Origin: Pichia kudriavzevii
Taxonomy: Eukaryota > Ascomycota > Pichiomycetes > Pichiales > Pichiaceae
Length of the DNA: 64,000 nt
Direction of reading: 5' to 3'
Assembly (NCBI RefSeq): GCF_003054445.1
Contig: NC_042507.1
Location: forward strand, 1,054,001-1,118,000
Under the pieces are notes generated by a model. The model did no database searches. It was not told the DNA's origin and worked only from the letters and a program-made list of their open reading frames with translations. A program made the translations under genes and the position numbers. This document shows, piece after piece, positions 10,232 to 20,800 of the stretch (positions are counted from its first letter, which is position 1; each line of letters opens with the position of its first letter).

Positions 10232-13200
10232 ATGTCTGCTGGAGACTATGATGTGTTGGGGACTTTAGTGTCTCGCTCAATCTCTGGAGCAAAACAAAAC
10301 CATATCTCTTGGTCCCGGCAAGGACTTATTGCATATATTTTGGATTCTCAAAACGACGATGGGTTTTCCCAAAAGGAGGGGAATTTAAGGTTAACCTTTT
10401 TGGAATGTGTGGATGGAAAACATTGGCAATTGGCACCTCCCACTTTTTTTAACATTGGTGCTCTTTTGACTGGTTCGAATCCTTCGTCAATACCTGTTCA
10501 TCAGAATACTAAGCAAGTATCGACTAATTATGTTTTATTCTCCAACACAGGCTGGGATCTATTCACTTCAGACAAGCATGGAAATGTTACAATTTTGGTT
10601 ACTGGGCTGAAACGTGTTCTCAGTAATAAACCTAATAGCGAACTTATTTCAGCTGAGAACATCAACCATAACATTGTTCAGATGCAATACTCACGTACCT
10701 CCTTTAACACATGCGAAATTTTCTACACAGAACATAACAAAGGCGCTACCGTATTAGAAAGTCTGGGAAACAAGGTAATAACTGCCAAATGGCTGAACTT
10801 GCAAAAGACGGTAATCTCGAACATCCCGGCAATACGGATCCAGCAGAACTCAGAAAATCAAGTTTTGAATGGTTGTGCATCCAAAATGGGAGCTGCAACG
10901 GAGGATGCTCATGGGTACTATTATAGATACAACGCTTTACAACACAAGGCATATGGTCCGTGCCATCCGTTGAGTTCTAAACAAGCGTGCCTGTCGGTGC
11001 GTGCAAACGGTGAGATCTGTCTCTACCATCAAGAAGAACATGGTGTTGAATATGTCAGAGTTCAGGGAAATCTTCATAATGAAAGTGATTCAACTGATTT
11101 GATCACTAAATCGAGCATAGGATATGAAAGGAATGGTAAAATTATAATTGCAGCATACTATGAAAAGTCAATGTATTTGAAATTTTATGAAGTTGTTATA
11201 CATTGGAATTATCTTTCTAATGCGGCCAAACTACTTGCTGAAAACCCCAATTATAGGGCTACTCCCGAGGAGAAAAATAATCCGACTATGGAGGTACGTA
11301 AGATTTTACAACGAGAAATGGATAATATCGTTGAAGGATTTACATTTACTGACATTGACATTATTTCTCCAAACTTTGAGCAAGATTCGGCTATGGATGT
11401 TCTTGTTAGGGTTAAAAATAAAAAATTACATCTGAATGATTCGTTTCTGACCGGGATAATTCGCTATCAGTTATATGAGACGCCCCTTAATCAGTTTATT
11501 CATAAGAGTTTCAAAACTATCGCCAGTAAAAATAGTATAGATATCACACAATCTCTCGGAACTTCCTATGAATTAAAATACTCCCAGACAATATCAATAA
11601 ATGATGCAATAATAAGCTTGGAGTCTCAGCACTTGGATATGTATATTTCAATGGTTTTGGCAAGTGGTGAAGTGAAGCTTTTCAGAAGAGCCACTTTTCT
11701 TGAAGAGGTTAATAGATTCAAAGCTGATACAAGAAATATTAAAACTGAAGCTGGTTTAACCCCCCAACCACCGCAGTCGCAAGAAACAAGCCTGCCTCCG
11801 ACTATATCAACTTTGCTTGATGCAGGTTATGAATTCCCTCCAATTGAAAAACAGCCAGTTTATGCATGCCTTTCTCCAAACCTATGTGCCTATGTTTCAT
11901 TGCCAATTGACGGCTCATCTCTTGAAGTTGGGTGCGTTGTGACACATAATGTTGACCCCGGTTATTTAAAGGGTGAAAAGAAAGGTTTATTACTTGCCAA
12001 AGCTGCTGCTATAGCACTTCGACACACAACGGCATGTTACTTAGGTTATTTTACAGACGATCTAGTTGCAACGATTAGGACTGATTTAGCTAGGATGTCG
12101 AAGCTTGCGAGCGAAAACTATTCATATGCGTTGATGGTTTCTATTCTTCAGGAATCACATCGAGCTATTAACTTGAACATTGATATAACCCCAGAACAAT
12201 CTGACAAAATGACTCAAAATCAACCATTACAGCGACTTCTCACATTGCAGTTATCTTTAAGTACATTTGAAAACTGGAACAAAACGAGAAGCGGGAAGAT
12301 TGCACTCGCGTTGTTAAACTTGAGGTATATTGCAAGCTCCATCATGTATACCATCCATACAATTTACTCTAATATTCATAGGTTTGCCAAAAAGGGATTT
12401 CCTGCCACAGATACTCTACTGAATGCAAAATTACGAGAAGAATGCATTATATCTGTAGTTGGTGTTATCAGGTGGTGTTTAGATTATATTGTTTTATTGT
12501 CACAAGAGATACTGGAATTAGATAGTGCATTCAAATCTCAAAACCAAGAGAGAATTAGTAAACTAATGAAAGACTCAATTGTTATACCGCTAATCTTGGG
12601 TAAGATTCCTAGAGCGTTTTTAGTTTTTTCCATTGCAAATATCAGGAGACTTTTCTCATTTGTTCAAAAATTTATTGAAAAAATAGATCCGAGTGTGACA
12701 GCAAAGGTTACAGCAGAAAATCCTTTGGGTGGGTTCGATGTTATTGAAAGTTGGTTCCTTAATGGTGATTCCTCAGTCCTCCAGAAGAAGCTCGGTGGTC
12801 CTGTAAAGCCAGGTTCTCCGCCAAATTCTAAGAATGGGAAGGCCATTGTCACCTCTCCTATTGTAGAGGCATATTATAGACTAGGGCTAACAATCAAAAG
12901 ACTACCTGTTTCCTTGGTAGCATTTGAAAAGTTTCTATCTGAGGCTGATGGGCCTCTGAGGAACATGAAGCTTGATGCTCCTACATCACTTGCTATTGAG
13001 CAGCAAATTATATGTCAAGGATATATTTCCAGAAATTTTACAGATGCTATCAGAAAACTAAGTGACGTATTTACTAAATCCGTCTTAACTTACTCTGATA
13101 CAAAGATATCAGACCTGTATTTTTATGATGTTTCTTGGCTAGGATTCAATTCGCCAGAGGATAGCGAAGATGATGATTACTATGACAATGATTTGTCAAG

Positions 13201-13684
13201 TGAAGAATGCCACGATAATACTGCAGCCGCTCCTCAGCAAATTTCCAATGAAGTTGCTATTGATGAGTTCATCAAATCTGATAAAAGCAATTTAAGTAGA
13301 ACCGTCATTATACAGAAAACAGATATTAAGAAATCTGAAAAAATGTACCGGAATTTAGTGTGCAAGATCCTCCAAAATGGCGGAATTATTGATAGTGTTC
13401 GCAAAGAATGGTTTGGTCCCGAGACAATAATGAAGCCTGTCGGCGAATATATAACTAAGAAAAACATATACTCAGATACAACTGTCGGCGAGTCATCTAA
13501 GACTGCACTAACACCAACGGGGGATTTACGACCAAACATCCGAAAATGCATCAGATGTGGTTCTATATCTGTTGTTAACGATGAGGTGGTCTTTATTCCG
13601 AACAGCATGACTTTTGTAACAAATCCGGTATTTCAGCAATACCAGAGGATATGTATTTGTGGCGGATCTTGGGTAAACATCTAA
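10232..13684 (+). CDS. SIN4: Mediator tail subunit Med16/Sin4
   Basis: About 1150 residues from the first ATG (MSAGDYDVLG). The open frame reaches a TTG 33 codons upstream, but that extension is not needed for the family match. The N-terminal half has the Sin4 start region (ISWSRQGLIAYIL) and WD-like beta repeats. The C-terminus holds a zinc-binding ending with CIRCG and CICGGSWVNI, typical of Med16. It is a subunit of the Mediator tail that links activators to RNA polymerase II. It is longer than S. cerevisiae Sin4 (974). It is followed in the same direction by the globin gene and BNI4, exactly as YNL236W-YNL234W-YNL233W in S. cerevisiae, which supports the identification. Confidence 0.87.
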   Translation: MSAGDYDVLGTLVSRSISGAKQNHISWSRQGLIAYILDSQNDDGFSQKEGNLRLTFLECVDGKHWQLAPPTFFNIGALLTGSNPSSIPVHQNTKQVSTNYVLFSNTGWDLFTSDKHGNVTILVTGLKRVLSNKPNSELISAENINHNIVQMQYSRTSFNTCEIFYTEHNKGATVLESLGNKVITAKWLNLQKTVISNIPAIRIQQNSENQVLNGCASKMGAATEDAHGYYYRYNALQHKAYGPCHPLSSKQACLSVRANGEICLYHQEEHGVEYVRVQGNLHNESDSTDLITKSSIGYERNGKIIIAAYYEKSMYLKFYEVVIHWNYLSNAAKLLAENPNYRATPEEKNNPTMEVRKILQREMDNIVEGFTFTDIDIISPNFEQDSAMDVLVRVKNKKLHLNDSFLTGIIRYQLYETPLNQFIHKSFKTIASKNSIDITQSLGTSYELKYSQTISINDAIISLESQHLDMYISMVLASGEVKLFRRATFLEEVNRFKADTRNIKTEAGLTPQPPQSQETSLPPTISTLLDAGYEFPPIEKQPVYACLSPNLCAYVSLPIDGSSLEVGCVVTHNVDPGYLKGEKKGLLLAKAAAIALRHTTACYLGYFTDDLVATIRTDLARMSKLASENYSYALMVSILQESHRAINLNIDITPEQSDKMTQNQPLQRLLTLQLSLSTFENWNKTRSGKIALALLNLRYIASSIMYTIHTIYSNIHRFAKKGFPATDTLLNAKLREECIISVVGVIRWCLDYIVLLSQEILELDSAFKSQNQERISKLMKDSIVIPLILGKIPRAFLVFSIANIRRLFSFVQKFIEKIDPSVTAKVTAENPLGGFDVIESWFLNGDSSVLQKKLGGPVKPGSPPNSKNGKAIVTSPIVEAYYRLGLTIKRLPVSLVAFEKFLSEADGPLRNMKLDAPTSLAIEQQIICQGYISRNFTDAIRKLSDVFTKSVLTYSDTKISDLYFYDVSWLGFNSPEDSEDDDYYDNDLSSEECHDNTAAAPQQISNEVAIDEFIKSDKSNLSRTVIIQKTDIKKSEKMYRNLVCKILQNGGIIDSVRKEWFGPETIMKPVGEYITKKNIYSDTTVGESSKTALTPTGDLRPNIRKCIRCGSISVVNDEVVFIPNSMTFVTNPVFQQYQRICICGGSWVNI

Positions 13685-13861
13685 GTGCGTTTTTTTTGGT
13701 GAACTTTATTAGTTAAACGTGTATAAATATTTTTAGCACCAGTGTTATCGTATAGGAGTTGTAAATACGAGTGTCCATTTTGATTGTTTCATTCAATATT
13801 ATTTCCAAATCCGATGATTATGGTCTGCGCATAAACTTTTTTTTTTAACTCTATCTGACAG

Positions 13862-15151
13862 ATGTCCAGATCGCTTGGCTTGAACCAAAAGACTCAATTT
13901 ATAATGTGCAAGTTGGGACCACTTTATTTTGCTACGAGTCAGTACCAAGCAACTATGTTTCAAAAGCCACAAGCACCATCAAACTCATCTGTTAACTCAT
14001 CAACGTTGGAAAGCGCCAGTATTCACAGTGGCCATGGATCGCCAAGTTTCCAAGGGGCAGTTACTAATGAATCACCATCAATCATATCGAGAACATTAAC
14101 GGCAACTTCAGTCAACTCCCACTCTACGGTCAATACTACGTTTGAAACTAATTGGATGCCCAACTCTTTTGTTGTCAGCAGAAAAAAATACAGTATTTCC
14201 CTAAAACTCAAACCAAATGAAATCAGCCTATTGAGAAAGTCATGGACAATTGTTACATCTAATGATTCACGGGCTGCTAATGAGAATCTTTTAGAACGTT
14301 CGATATCTAGACAGAGCTCTACTTCGAACTTGAGGTTGACTGTCACTACCACCAACAACTCAATGGGCTCAAATATGACAACTGGAACAACGGGTACTAA
14401 ACCTGGATCTGTGGTTGGCAATTCACACGGAGGACCAGGTTTTAATACTGCTTCATTTTCTTCATATCTTTTCTGTATTCAGTTCTATAACAATTTGATC
14501 GGTATGGATCCAGAAATTGAAAGATTGATCCCAAGCATTCGTCATCAAGCATCTGCTTTTGCTGGTGTGATTCAAGTTGCCATTGATACTCTAGAAGATC
14601 TGTCTAAAATGAAAGAATCATTGTTAAACTTGGGACATTTGCACGCAAGAATATTAGGTATAGACTCGCCTTATTTCAAAACTATGGGCGATGCATTGAT
14701 TAAGACGTTTCAAGACTGGTTTGGTAACAGCCCAGAGTCCTTCCCCTTGGAGTTAGAAGAAGCTTGGATTAAGCTATATTGTTTTCTTGCTAATTCTATC
14801 ATTCAAGGAGGAATTGACCCGATAATTGAATATAACATACAGCCTGCCAACAATATGGTTACTAATACAAATACAGATAATATGAATGAGGAGGCTGAAG
14901 AATCCGAAGAGGAAGAATCTGAAGCCGAAAAGTATGATTCAATTGCAGAAATGGGCACTTCGTTTGCCTCTTCTTCTAGTTTGGGAAAGAAGTCTACCCC
15001 TAAACATACACCATCATCGTATTCTAAATACGAACCATCCTTGAGCCCACCAGCATCCAAGCCTGTATATTCTGCTAGTGTTTCTGGATCGAGACTCAAC
15101 AGACTCAAAAAGACCAAAAATGGAACAAAGGAAGATTGTACTATCATGTAG
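13862..15151 (+). CDS. Globin-like heme protein with C-terminal CaaX box (YNL234W-like)
   Basis: A 429-residue protein related to the S. cerevisiae globin-like YNL234W. A Ser-rich N-terminus (1-110) precedes helix A (about 118-133: EISLLRKSWTIV). A low-complexity Ser/Thr/Asn insert of about 65 residues then separates helix A from the rest of the globin fold (about 200-325). The distal position looks like His228 (IRHQASAF) and the proximal F8 is His261 (LGHLHARI), so heme binding is likely kept. After an acidic patch (EEAEESEEEESEAE) comes a basic stretch (RLNRLKKTKNGTK) and the terminal tetrapeptide CTIM, a good CaaX motif for farnesylation. ATG start. Conserved position between SIN4 and BNI4. 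Function in yeast is uncertain (redox or stress sensing has been proposed). Confidence 0.85.
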   Translation: MSRSLGLNQKTQFIMCKLGPLYFATSQYQATMFQKPQAPSNSSVNSSTLESASIHSGHGSPSFQGAVTNESPSIISRTLTATSVNSHSTVNTTFETNWMPNSFVVSRKKYSISLKLKPNEISLLRKSWTIVTSNDSRAANENLLERSISRQSSTSNLRLTVTTTNNSMGSNMTTGTTGTKPGSVVGNSHGGPGFNTASFSSYLFCIQFYNNLIGMDPEIERLIPSIRHQASAFAGVIQVAIDTLEDLSKMKESLLNLGHLHARILGIDSPYFKTMGDALIKTFQDWFGNSPESFPLELEEAWIKLYCFLANSIIQGGIDPIIEYNIQPANNMVTNTNTDNMNEEAEESEEEESEAEKYDSIAEMGTSFASSSSLGKKSTPKHTPSSYSKYEPSLSPPASKPVYSASVSGSRLNRLKKTKNGTKEDCTIM

Positions 15152-15271
15152 ACTTTTTTTTCTAGAAACAAATACTTTGGGGCATCAACTAACCCTTATT
15201 TTCTATATAGATATTACCTGTGTAACTAATAGTTTGTCTTATTTCGGTTTATCCGTTCATTTCATTAGTTT

Positions 15272-16078
15272 TTATGTAAAGTAATTATGCAACAAATCAG
15301 TAACTTGTATAGCTCCCGTAGGATCTACCTTTACCACTACTTCCAAATTTTGGGCCTTTCTAAATAGAACTTCAAGATTTTTCCATATTCGACAGATCAG
15401 TTCTCTCTTATCGGACAAGTTTAGACTGTTGTCACTCTTTAGTAGTTCGTAAGAAATGTACCAAATATGTGGCATGCGAAGCAAAATGTTGGATGCTAAG
15501 AGCAAGCTATCAGTTAATATGCATAATACTTGATTCTCGGATGAATCACATAATAAGCACTGCAAACGGAATCGAAGTTGAGAATAAGTATCATAGTAGA
15601 ATTCAATACTAGGGAGGATTGGCTTCAACGTTGAATTTTTCAGGATAATTTTCTTAAAGCATCTATAATTATTGGTATTACTTAGAAGCTCAGAGCACTG
15701 TACACTAATTGACATAGGCTCTCTAAGAAAGGGGAAAGTCGAGTTATATTCAAGCTGAAATTCTTCACCCAGAATAGGCAACTCTACAGTTTGATTGTTG
15801 TATTTTAAGGTTTTAGTTATGGATGGATCTGGTGTTTTTTCTAGAATCTTCAATGCCCTAAGCCTAACTTCATCATCACCAACAACATTTCCTTTAAAGA
15901 ATTCTATAAACTGAATTACTCGACAAAGCTCCAATGTGTTTGGGTCCACGTACTGATTAACATTTGAAAACAAACTATCTGCTGACTGTGTAAGGGAAAT
16001 CTTGGATCTTGAACTTTTTAAGGAAGTGATAGATACCCCATCAGAGAAATCATCCTCATCGCTTCTTCTTTTAGACAT
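15272..16078 (-). CDS. Uncharacterised 268-residue protein
   Basis: I do not recognise this gene. The open frame starts at a TTG, and the next codon is the ATG used here (MSKRRSDEDDFSDG). The N-terminus is basic/acidic and Ser-rich with a nuclear-localisation-like KRR. The rest (about 45-268) looks like a folded, mainly helical domain rich in Leu and Cys with no transmembrane segment. It converges on the globin gene (3' ends about 120 bp apart) and is in tandem with the coiled-coil gene upstream. The high Leu/Ile content and long frame support a real gene. No function is offered. Confidence 0.6.
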   Translation of the reverse strand: MSKRRSDEDDFSDGVSITSLKSSRSKISLTQSADSLFSNVNQYVDPNTLELCRVIQFIEFFKGNVVGDDEVRLRALKILEKTPDPSITKTLKYNNQTVELPILGEEFQLEYNSTFPFLREPMSISVQCSELLSNTNNYRCFKKIILKNSTLKPILPSIEFYYDTYSQLRFRLQCLLCDSSENQVLCILTDSLLLASNILLRMPHIWYISYELLKSDNSLNLSDKRELICRIWKNLEVLFRKAQNLEVVVKVDPTGAIQVTDLLHNYFT

Positions 16079-16267
16079 CAAGACTCTGAAGTGGTTGCAA
16101 TGCCTGATGATAATTTGATACAGAATATAAAAGTATATAGTATATCAAAATTGGAAAACAGATTATATTGGCAATTGGTATATGTGTGTATTTTTTGAGG
16201 GTTTTCCTCGACCTCAAGATTAAGAACTAACATCTACACTAAAATACTTTATTTCAGCAGCATTTTT

Positions 16268-17149
16268 CTAGGTAACTGCCTCATTTTCGCCATCCAGATA
16301 GAGGTATTGGACAAGGTACCTGTAAATTGACTCTAGTTCTGTTTTTTTTACTGGTGGCTGAAGTGATTTTTTGATTTGTTTACCCGACAACTTAACAAGT
16401 GAAGAAGGATTTGCTCTTATGCAATCACCTAACTCCTTGAAAAGTGTCAAGACCCATTGTTCCACTAGTGTGTAATTCCTTTTCATATCTTCCATTTCTT
16501 CCTCCTTAAATTTTAGTTGCTTTTGTAAGTATTGCAAGTGGTTTTGATAAACTTGACTTTGAGTTTGTTGAATTTTATTAAACGACTCTTCTAATTCATT
16601 AAATTGATCTAGTCTTTCAGCAGCTAAATCATTGATTTTTTGTAGCTGGCCATTGTAATATTGTATGATTTCTTCCAAGTCACTACTTCTTGCTGCAAAT
16701 GTATATTTCCTTCCCTGTTCCTCATCATTGATCTTCTCAAAATCGCTACAAAAGCGTTGAACACTGCATTTACTATTTTCTTCATTCTTCCCCTTTGTGT
16801 TAACTTGTGAGCTAAGCAAATCTACAATTCTATTGTCAACACTACCCCCTTTGGTGTCGTTATTAGAAGCCATTGAATTGGTTTCCTTCTCGTCATCTGC
16901 ATCATCGAGTACGCTCTCGTCACTTTGAAAGGTGCTACTGTCCTTAACACAAAATGTTGATCTATCCCCGTTGTCCTCTTTACCTTCATTTTCTAATTGT
17001 AAATCTGCGAGAAGATTAGTTAAAGGCTTGGGACATTTTGTTTTTAAAATAGGATAGGAATGGTATGTTGATCTTTTCATATTACGATGTATCAACGTGT
17101 TCGCCGTTGTATTGGAAATATCACGACCAAAGCGGGTTTTTTCTGCCAT
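16268..17149 (-). CDS. Uncharacterised coiled-coil protein, 293 residues
   Basis: I do not recognise this gene. From its ATG it has a basic N-terminal tail (MAEKTRFGRDISN), an acidic, Ser/Asn-rich middle (about 50-150) and a strong heptad-type coiled coil from about residue 157 to 235, followed by a short helical C-terminus. There is no signal peptide or membrane segment. This build is common in cytoskeletal, spindle-pole or kinetochore adaptors, but that is only a structural analogy. It is divergent from BNI4 across a 733-bp spacer. Confidence 0.6.
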   Translation of the reverse strand: MAEKTRFGRDISNTTANTLIHRNMKRSTYHSYPILKTKCPKPLTNLLADLQLENEGKEDNGDRSTFCVKDSSTFQSDESVLDDADDEKETNSMASNNDTKGGSVDNRIVDLLSSQVNTKGKNEENSKCSVQRFCSDFEKINDEEQGRKYTFAARSSDLEEIIQYYNGQLQKINDLAAERLDQFNELEESFNKIQQTQSQVYQNHLQYLQKQLKFKEEEMEDMKRNYTLVEQWVLTLFKELGDCIRANPSSLVKLSGKQIKKSLQPPVKKTELESIYRYLVQYLYLDGENEAVT

Positions 17150-17882
17150 TTTATAATAATTGTAGAAATATTATAACTATTAGTCTATCTAAGTATATTT
17201 TATGGACAAAAGATGTAGTGGAGAAAGATATAAAAATAAGGCAATTGGTTTTTTATTCAATGTTAAAATAGACGAATGGTTCTTAAATTTTATGGTATTA
17301 AAACTTTACTCTCGTTTGCAATAAAATACGTTGGCTTAAAACACAACTTTTTAACAAAGTATTTCAAAAGTAACTACAAAGGGATAAAGCAACTTTATAA
17401 GAGCGTGTTACCATCTAGTTCATCAACCTATTGGTAAAAATAAGGCAACTTCTTTTTTGAAAGAAACAACAATTACATGCAACAAATATAAATGTTGTGG
17501 GGAAGGGGGGGGGGACATGAAAACGAACTGAAGAAGAAGGAGAGACAAATAAAAACCAGCACTTTCCAAAAACGGCAATAAATTGACACGTGATTACTAA
17601 AAGGGAAATGACGCGTTAATGCTCTCTCTCCTATTGCGATTTTAGAGAGATTCGCGTTTGTAAAGAGCTGGTTTTCCCATGTTTTTTCTTCGTTGTTTGT
17701 CCATTGTCGCCAAACGCTAAGTATTGCATAACCTCAAGAGACTGGCGTTATAGCATTCCCATTTCTTCTTCCTCTCCTGATATCTTTGGCTTGACAGTTT
17801 CCTCAGATCTGGACATACATCTATAGTATACTGCCTCTCTTAGAAATTCTAGGTGCAACACAAAAATACCCCTTTAGTCCAT
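17150..17882. promoter_or_regulatory. Promoter region upstream of BNI4 with E-box and MCB-like sites
   Basis: 733 bp between divergent starts without a supported gene. It contains a run of ten or more G around 17502-17514, a CACGTG palindrome (17587-17592, a Cbf1-type E-box) and an ACGCGT box (17611-17616, the MluI cell-cycle box bound by MBF), followed by a pyrimidine-rich stretch before the BNI4 ATG. An MCB before BNI4, whose product acts at the bud neck, would fit G1/S expression. This is inference from motifs. Confidence 0.4.
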
Positions 17883-20800
17883 ATGTCTTATCTTGCTGGT
17901 TTTAACAAGATACAGAACCAAACTTTCTCGGTTAATAACAATAGTTTGAACCAATCCCCCTTAACACAAGATTCTTCATCGATGAACAGCTATTCAGATG
18001 ATTTTGATTTCAGAAATATAGAAACATCCTCCTCAGCTCAAACTAGTACCGTGACTTCGAACCAAAATCACAATTCCAACATGCAAAACTACCATAAAGA
18101 ACCAAAACTAAGCTCTTTATCATTTTATAATGGACCCGCAATGAACAAAGCCGCAGAAAGAGTCCATGCAAGCAAATTTAGAAAATCTTTAGTTATATCA
18201 CCATCCTTTAATTCAATAACTTCAAATCCAGCTAGTGATACCGATTTTGATGAATCTCGTTTTATTGGTGACTCTAAAATCGAGGAACCTACAAAGAATA
18301 TTGGAATGGTAATCAGTCCTAGTATTAGAGCACTCAGTGATATATTAACATCTAAAGTCAACAGCAAAACTTCGTTAGTCAATGATAATAACAATACAAT
18401 AATAGAGGAAGCTGAAGGTGACGAAAATGATAATGAAACTATCCAATTCAAGAGTAATCTAAGGCGTAACTCCTCATTAATCGATGATATATTTTCCCCC
18501 GATGTTCAAAGTACCAAAACTTTTAAAACGAATAACTCTAATGATACTCTACAAAATCACTTACCTCAAGATTTAATTGATTTATCGAGCCCAGTTGTTG
18601 ATTCCTTTCAAATTCCTTCAGAACCTCCTCGGTTGCCACAGCAAAAATCTCAAATACAAAACTCCCAACAAAGAAATTTAGATCCTAATTACAGTGATAT
18701 GTTTGAATCTTATTCCCCCGTTAAAAAGGGTTCTATTATTGAAGAGGAGCACCGGTTACACGATCGGCATGACAGAGAAAGATCACATAATAGGTTTTCA
18801 ATGATGAGTGACAATTTCAATTTCAACCAGTTGCAATCACCTTCTTTGAATTTTAACAGCCACGTTGAATCTATTGATAATATTAATCCATCAATAACTC
18901 ATTCGATCTCGAAACTTTCAATTAACGATGAATCATTTCATGCAATAGGATATGACGACGGAGATGGGGATAACTCAGAGTTTAGTTTTCTTCCAAGTAG
19001 GACCAATACTTTGAATCAGTCTGAAAAAAATCTAGAGAATCGAAATTCAGCAGCATTTAAAAGTCCGAATACCTTTACTCAGAGGCACAACCCAAGGAAT
19101 TCTATTAGGATAGTGGATGATACAGATGAAGAAGAAGAAGAAGAAGAAGATATTGGTGACAAATACAGAGGTAAGGAGGACAAGATGGATCATAAAGATG
19201 GTAAGTCGTCATTCAGTGATAATTTATCAGGTTCTGCTAACTTGCATTTTTCAACCGGCGTAACTCCTGTAGTCATTCCATCTCCCCAGTTTGAAGATGA
19301 TCTGACACCAATTATTCCAGGCACTACTACTTTTGGCGGAGATAATACATCGAAGGTCCCGGTCTCCACGAAGTTTGAATCCCCTAGAAAAGAGACTCCC
19401 ACGTTGAAAGACGTGCCTAGTTTAAGTGGAAATCATACTAATGCGTCTCCATCCAAAAGTCTATTGAATTCATCACCAATAAGAAATACATCACCAACTC
19501 TTGAGCATATTGATAAATCTCCTAGACAAGAAGTTAAAAAGACATATATTAATTTATCGCCAGATACTAAGTTCTCCAAACAAACTAGGGCCGAACATGT
19601 TCAGACCCAACAACTTCACAAAGTGCAACAACAAAGTAAACCGAAAAACAAATTAACCTTCAAAAGTCTTTTCTCCAAAACTACCTCCACTGAGCATCTC
19701 ATTGTTGGCAAACGAAAATCTCCTATTCTTGAATCGGTTGAGAAATTTGGACGCCCGAAATCAATGGTGTCAGCAAAACAAGAGACACCCCCGGTTGCGA
19801 AAGGAGAGAAGAAGGAAAAGTCAAAAAGTTTGTTGTCTGGTTGGAAGAGAAAGAGTTTTGGTTTTTCCAAGACTAACCTTCACGATGATCTTGAAAAGAA
19901 ACCAACAAAAACAAAGGAAAAATCCAAAACTTCCCAGGGCCCATTTACTAAATCTCACAAAAGTACTTCCAGCATGCCAATAATATCATCCCCTAAATCG
20001 AAACAACAACAGAAACAGCAGGAAAGGGCGACTGCAGTTTCTCCGCATAGGCACACAAAATCAGAAGACTTGTTTGAGAAAAAGCTGCCAGTTTTACCTC
20101 CTCCAGAGACAACAAAGCGGGATCAGGACCAGCATAAATCTTTGCTCCAAACATATGGTTTTAACAACACGTTATCGGAACTTAAGGAATCACCAATTTT
20201 GCATTCTTCTCCTTCTTTGCACAGTTTCCACGATCCGGTGCCATTGAGTCCAACATGGGATAGGGTTCCAACTGTTAAAAGATCGACAAGTGAAAATACT
20301 ATTGAAACTTCAAACTCACCACCTGATCTATTAGAGCCTCAAAAAGCAGACATTAGTTCGTCATCTCCGGCTCTTTTCAACGTCTCACATCCAGAGATGA
20401 CAAACAAAAATAACGGCTTCAATGATCCTAAAGATAATTCTGAACTCGGTAACACAAGTAGTACATATGATGAATCAACAGAAAATCCTACCCAATCCAA
20501 TCATCTGGAGTTCTTCAAGCCTCCACAAGCATTAGGAATTACCACAATGGAAGACTCACCTGTAGCTACTACACCAAGACCGCTATCTGGAAGTTCATTT
20601 TCTACATTTACCTCTGAGAATAATTTACTTAAAACCCCCCAATCCTTTGCTTCTCCTGCAATTTCAGTAGTTGAATCGTTTGTTGCAAGCCCGAACAGAT
20701 ATCACATTGGTGACGATATGTATCCCAAAAGTTTGGGTATAAATGAAATAGAGTCTATTGTTAGTTTGGAGCGTTCAAGATCTATGAGATCAATAAGGTC

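Noticed and set aside
10472-10482. GGTTCGAATCC, a perfect tRNA B-box
   Set aside because: It lies inside the SIN4 coding frame (Gly-Ser-Asn-Pro) and no A-box or cloverleaf arms flank it.
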